A stretch of DNA of 8,581 nt from NCBI GenBank assembly GCA_017471125.1, contig JAFUWR010000057.1:1-8581 (forward strand), given 5' to 3'. A program made the position numbers and the translations under genes. Each line of letters starts with the position of its first letter. Position 1 is the first letter of the stretch. Of the stretch, positions 6,832 to 8,581 are shown piece after piece. The notes under the pieces were generated by a model, which saw nothing but the letters and a program-made list of their open reading frames with translations, ran no database searches and was not told the origin of the DNA. Source of the stretch: Clostridia bacterium. Its GTDB lineage: Bacteria; Bacillota; Clostridia; Christensenellales; Aristaeellaceae.

Positions 6832-6857
6832 CCAATTGATAAAGCAGGAGAGAAGTC

Positions 6858-7445
6858 ATGAACAACTTTGGCGAAACGGTGCGCCGTTTAAGAATTGAAA
6901 AGGGGCTTTCCCAGCAGCAGCTGGCGGATCATTTGCACGTGAGCCGTCCCACCGTGGCCAACTGGGAGGTGAGCCGCCGCATACCCGACGCGACCATGGT
7001 GGCGCTGATCGCCGATACCCTGGGCGTGGATACCGGCGTGCTGCTGGCCACCGCGGAGGCGCCCGATGAGCCGCCAAACGTGCTGCTGGTGGACGACAAG
7101 CCCATCATTCTCGAGGGCGGCATTCCCATATTGCGGCAGGCGCTGCCCGGCGCAAACGTCGCCGGTTTTTTGAGCTGGCTGGAGGCGCTGGACTATATCC
7201 GTGAAAAGCCGGTGGCGCTGGCGTTTCTGGACATCGAGCTGGGGAAGGCCAACGGCCTCGACCTGTGCCGGGAAATGCTGAGCATCCGCCCGCGCACCAA
7301 CGTGATCTATCTCACCAATTTTATCGAGTATGCCTTTGACGCGTGGGATACCGGCGCCTGCGGCTTTTTGCTCAAGCCGCTGGAGGTGGAGGCGGTTCGC
7401 AAGCAGATCCCCAGGCTGCGCTATCCTGTGAGGGGGCTGATGTGA
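6858..7445 (+). CDS. XRE helix-turn-helix / receiver-domain fusion response regulator
   Basis: This encodes a 195-residue cytoplasmic transcription regulator. Residues about 5-62 are an XRE (Cro/cI-type) helix-turn-helix, with LSQQQLADHLHVSRPTVANW giving the scaffold and recognition helices. A short linker (APDEPPN) leads to a receiver domain at 74-188: acidic pair Asp79/Asp80 (LLVDDK), likely phosphoacceptor Asp125 (LAFLDIELG), Thr153 (IYLTNF) and Lys173 (LLKPL). All residues needed for phosphorylation are present. DNA binding at the N-terminus and receiver at the C-terminus is the reverse of ordinary response regulators, and there is no LytTR domain although the receiver has the LytTR-class look. 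The ATG at 6858 follows AGGAGAG. The stop TGA overlaps the kinase ATG by one base, so the pair is cotranslated. It lies divergent from the ABC operon and is its likely regulator (inference). Confidence 0.9.
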   Translation: MNNFGETVRRLRIEKGLSQQQLADHLHVSRPTVANWEVSRRIPDATMVALIADTLGVDTGVLLATAEAPDEPPNVLLVDDKPIILEGGIPILRQALPGANVAGFLSWLEALDYIREKPVALAFLDIELGKANGLDLCREMLSIRPRTNVIYLTNFIEYAFDAWDTGACGFLLKPLEVEAVRKQIPRLRYPVRGLM

Positions 7446-8581
7446 TGGCAACGCTGGATTTCGGGGCGCTGGGAGAGGCCTCGGCGGTCCTCTTCGGCAT
7501 ATGCGGGCTGATACTGGCCTTCCTCGCCCGCGACATCGACCGATGGCCCAGGGGGCTGTGCATCGCCCTGCTGGCCTCGACGGTCGCCAGCGGCGCGCTT
7601 TCCCTAATGGAGCGGGCCATACTCCAGTATCCGGATTCCCTGCTCCTGTTTCGTGGGTTGTATATTGCCGAATCGCTCATCAAACCGCTTCCGTCCCTGC
7701 TCATGTTCGCGTTTCTTCTCTACTCCTGCGGGGAGGATCCCCGCAGGAGCGCGATCATGCGCGTGCTTTGCGTGCTGACGGCGGCGGGGAACGCGGCGGG
7801 ACTTGCCGCGCTGTTCACCGGAAAGCTCGGCGGCGCGCCGGACTTTGCCGTTCAATTCGCTCCCTCGACCATTCTGTATTTTGTGCTGGGGCTTGCGGTC
7901 GTTCCCATCTCCGTGATCGCCCTCATCCTGAGGCGGAAGAAGCTCACGCGCATCCAGCGCGTCATGTTCCTGATCTGCTTCCTGACGACATATTCTCTCC
8001 AGCTCATCCTCGTGGAGCTGTATCTGATGACCGGCCTGGTCCGGCGCTACCTGGCGGAGCGGGACGAGGTCGCCCGCCAGCGGACCCGCGTCGCCGTGGC
8101 GCAGATGCGGCCCCATTTCATCTATAACACGCTGATGAGCGTCTATTACCTCTGCCCCCAGGACCCGGTGAAGGCCCAGGGCGTCATCAAGGATTTCACG
8201 CGGTATCTTCAAAAAAACTTCAACGCCATCGCCACGGAGGACACGATCCCCTTTGAGCAGGAGCTTGAACACACGCGGGCCTACCTTGCGGTGGAGCAGG
8301 CGTGCTTTGAGGGCCACCTGTTCGTAGAGTTCGATACGCCGAATATAAACTTCAGGCTGCCGCCGCTGACGCTCCAGCCCATCGTGGAAAACGCCGTCAA
8401 GCACGGGCTAACCCCGGAGCTGGAGCCGCTGTACGTCTCCATCGTCACCCAGGAAGCTGCGCAGGGCATGCGGGTCATCGTGGAGGATACCGGCCCCGGC
8501 TTCGCGCCTTCGGACGACGACGCGCCCCAGCTGGCCCTCAGCAATATCCGCGAGCGGCTGAAAACCATGTGCGGCGGCACG
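7445..8581 (+). CDS. LytS/YehU-like sensor histidine kinase, 3' end cut by window
   Basis: The visible 379 residues begin at ATG 7445, which shares its A with the regulator's TGA; AGGGGG lies eight bases upstream. Hydrophobic segments at about 11-28, 38-55, 80-95, 104-123, 142-162 and 172-198 form a membrane sensor with little extracytoplasmic sequence. A short coiled linker (RRYLAERDEVARQR) leads to the His_kinase domain: VAQMRPHFIYNTLMSVYYL with His224 as the likely phosphorylated residue. The ATPase domain follows, with N-box PLTLQPIVENAVKHG (Asn316), G1 box EDTGPGF (347-353) and ALSNIRERLKTMCGG before the window ends. The H-box type RPHFIYN is typical of kinases that pair with LytTR-class receivers. 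Only the last part of the ATPase domain is missing from view. It should phosphorylate Asp125 of the regulator encoded directly upstream; the signal is unknown. Confidence 0.9.
   Translation, partial: MATLDFGALGEASAVLFGICGLILAFLARDIDRWPRGLCIALLASTVASGALSLMERAILQYPDSLLLFRGLYIAESLIKPLPSLLMFAFLLYSCGEDPRRSAIMRVLCVLTAAGNAAGLAALFTGKLGGAPDFAVQFAPSTILYFVLGLAVVPISVIALILRRKKLTRIQRVMFLICFLTTYSLQLILVELYLMTGLVRRYLAERDEVARQRTRVAVAQMRPHFIYNTLMSVYYLCPQDPVKAQGVIKDFTRYLQKNFNAIATEDTIPFEQELEHTRAYLAVEQACFEGHLFVEFDTPNINFRLPPLTLQPIVENAVKHGLTPELEPLYVSIVTQEAAQGMRVIVEDTGPGFAPSDDDAPQLALSNIRERLKTMCGGT

Noticed and set aside
6647..6865. Minus-strand 72-codon open frame across the divergent intergenic region
   Set aside because: It spans both candidate promoters, lacks a ribosome site, and overlaps the start of the ATPase in another frame; AT-rich noncoding DNA explains it.
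1..8581. Reassignment of TAA and TAG to an amino acid as the explanation for internal stops
   Set aside because: TAA clearly ends the ATPase one base before the permease start, and also the S41 gene 11 bases before a hairpin, so TAA is a normal stop here. TAG alone remains untested in this window.
1..8581. CRISPR array, tRNA, rRNA, insertion sequence or attachment site
   Set aside because: No regularly spaced direct DNA repeats, transposase, terminal inverted repeats or tRNA cloverleaf were seen on either strand.

Overview
The window looks like chromosomal DNA of a GC-rich Bacillota lineage, most likely an uncultured, host-associated Clostridia (Oscillospirales or Christensenellales type). 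The evidence is strong AGGAGG-type ribosome binding sites before almost every gene, AT-rich promoters inside GC-rich coding sequence, and the protein families themselves (DUF5684, LURP-one-related, clostridial S41 and M13 peptidases, a LytS-like kinase). The taxonomic placement is inference.

Layout. A divergent promoter region (about 6685-6857) separates two transcription units. Leftward on the minus strand runs a tightly spaced array of seven genes. In order of transcription they are an ABC ATPase with an N-terminal membrane domain (6684-5332), an ABCG-like permease with a large extracytoplasmic insert (5330-3855), a DUF5684 membrane protein (3820-3292), a secreted S41 peptidase (3238-1256), a cytoplasmic LURP-one-related protein (1165-563), a small two-helix membrane protein (517-314), and the first 85 codons of a secreted M13 metallopeptidase that runs off the window (256-1). 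Gaps between genes are 1 to 90 bases, so this is probably one operon. Rightward lie an XRE-receiver fusion regulator (6858-7445) and an overlapping LytS-like histidine kinase (7445 to the window end), which form a two-component pair.

How the genes may work together (inference): the membrane kinase senses a signal and phosphorylates the XRE-receiver protein. That protein binds the shared promoter region and controls an export or cell-envelope module made of a two-component ABC transporter, DUF5684-type membrane domains and two secreted peptidases. No precursor peptide, core antibiotic gene or known resistance gene is visible, so the substrate is unknown.

The main unusual points are as follows. 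(1) The permease loop contains seven copies of a repeat of about 28 residues. (2) The membrane domain in front of the ATPase resembles the stand-alone DUF5684 protein two genes downstream. (3) Three leftward genes carry a lesion: TAA at codon 26 of the ATPase frame, a one-base insertion in the DUF5684 gene, and TAG at codon 28 of the small membrane protein gene. These could be real decay, phase variation or consensus errors, and the sequence alone cannot decide.
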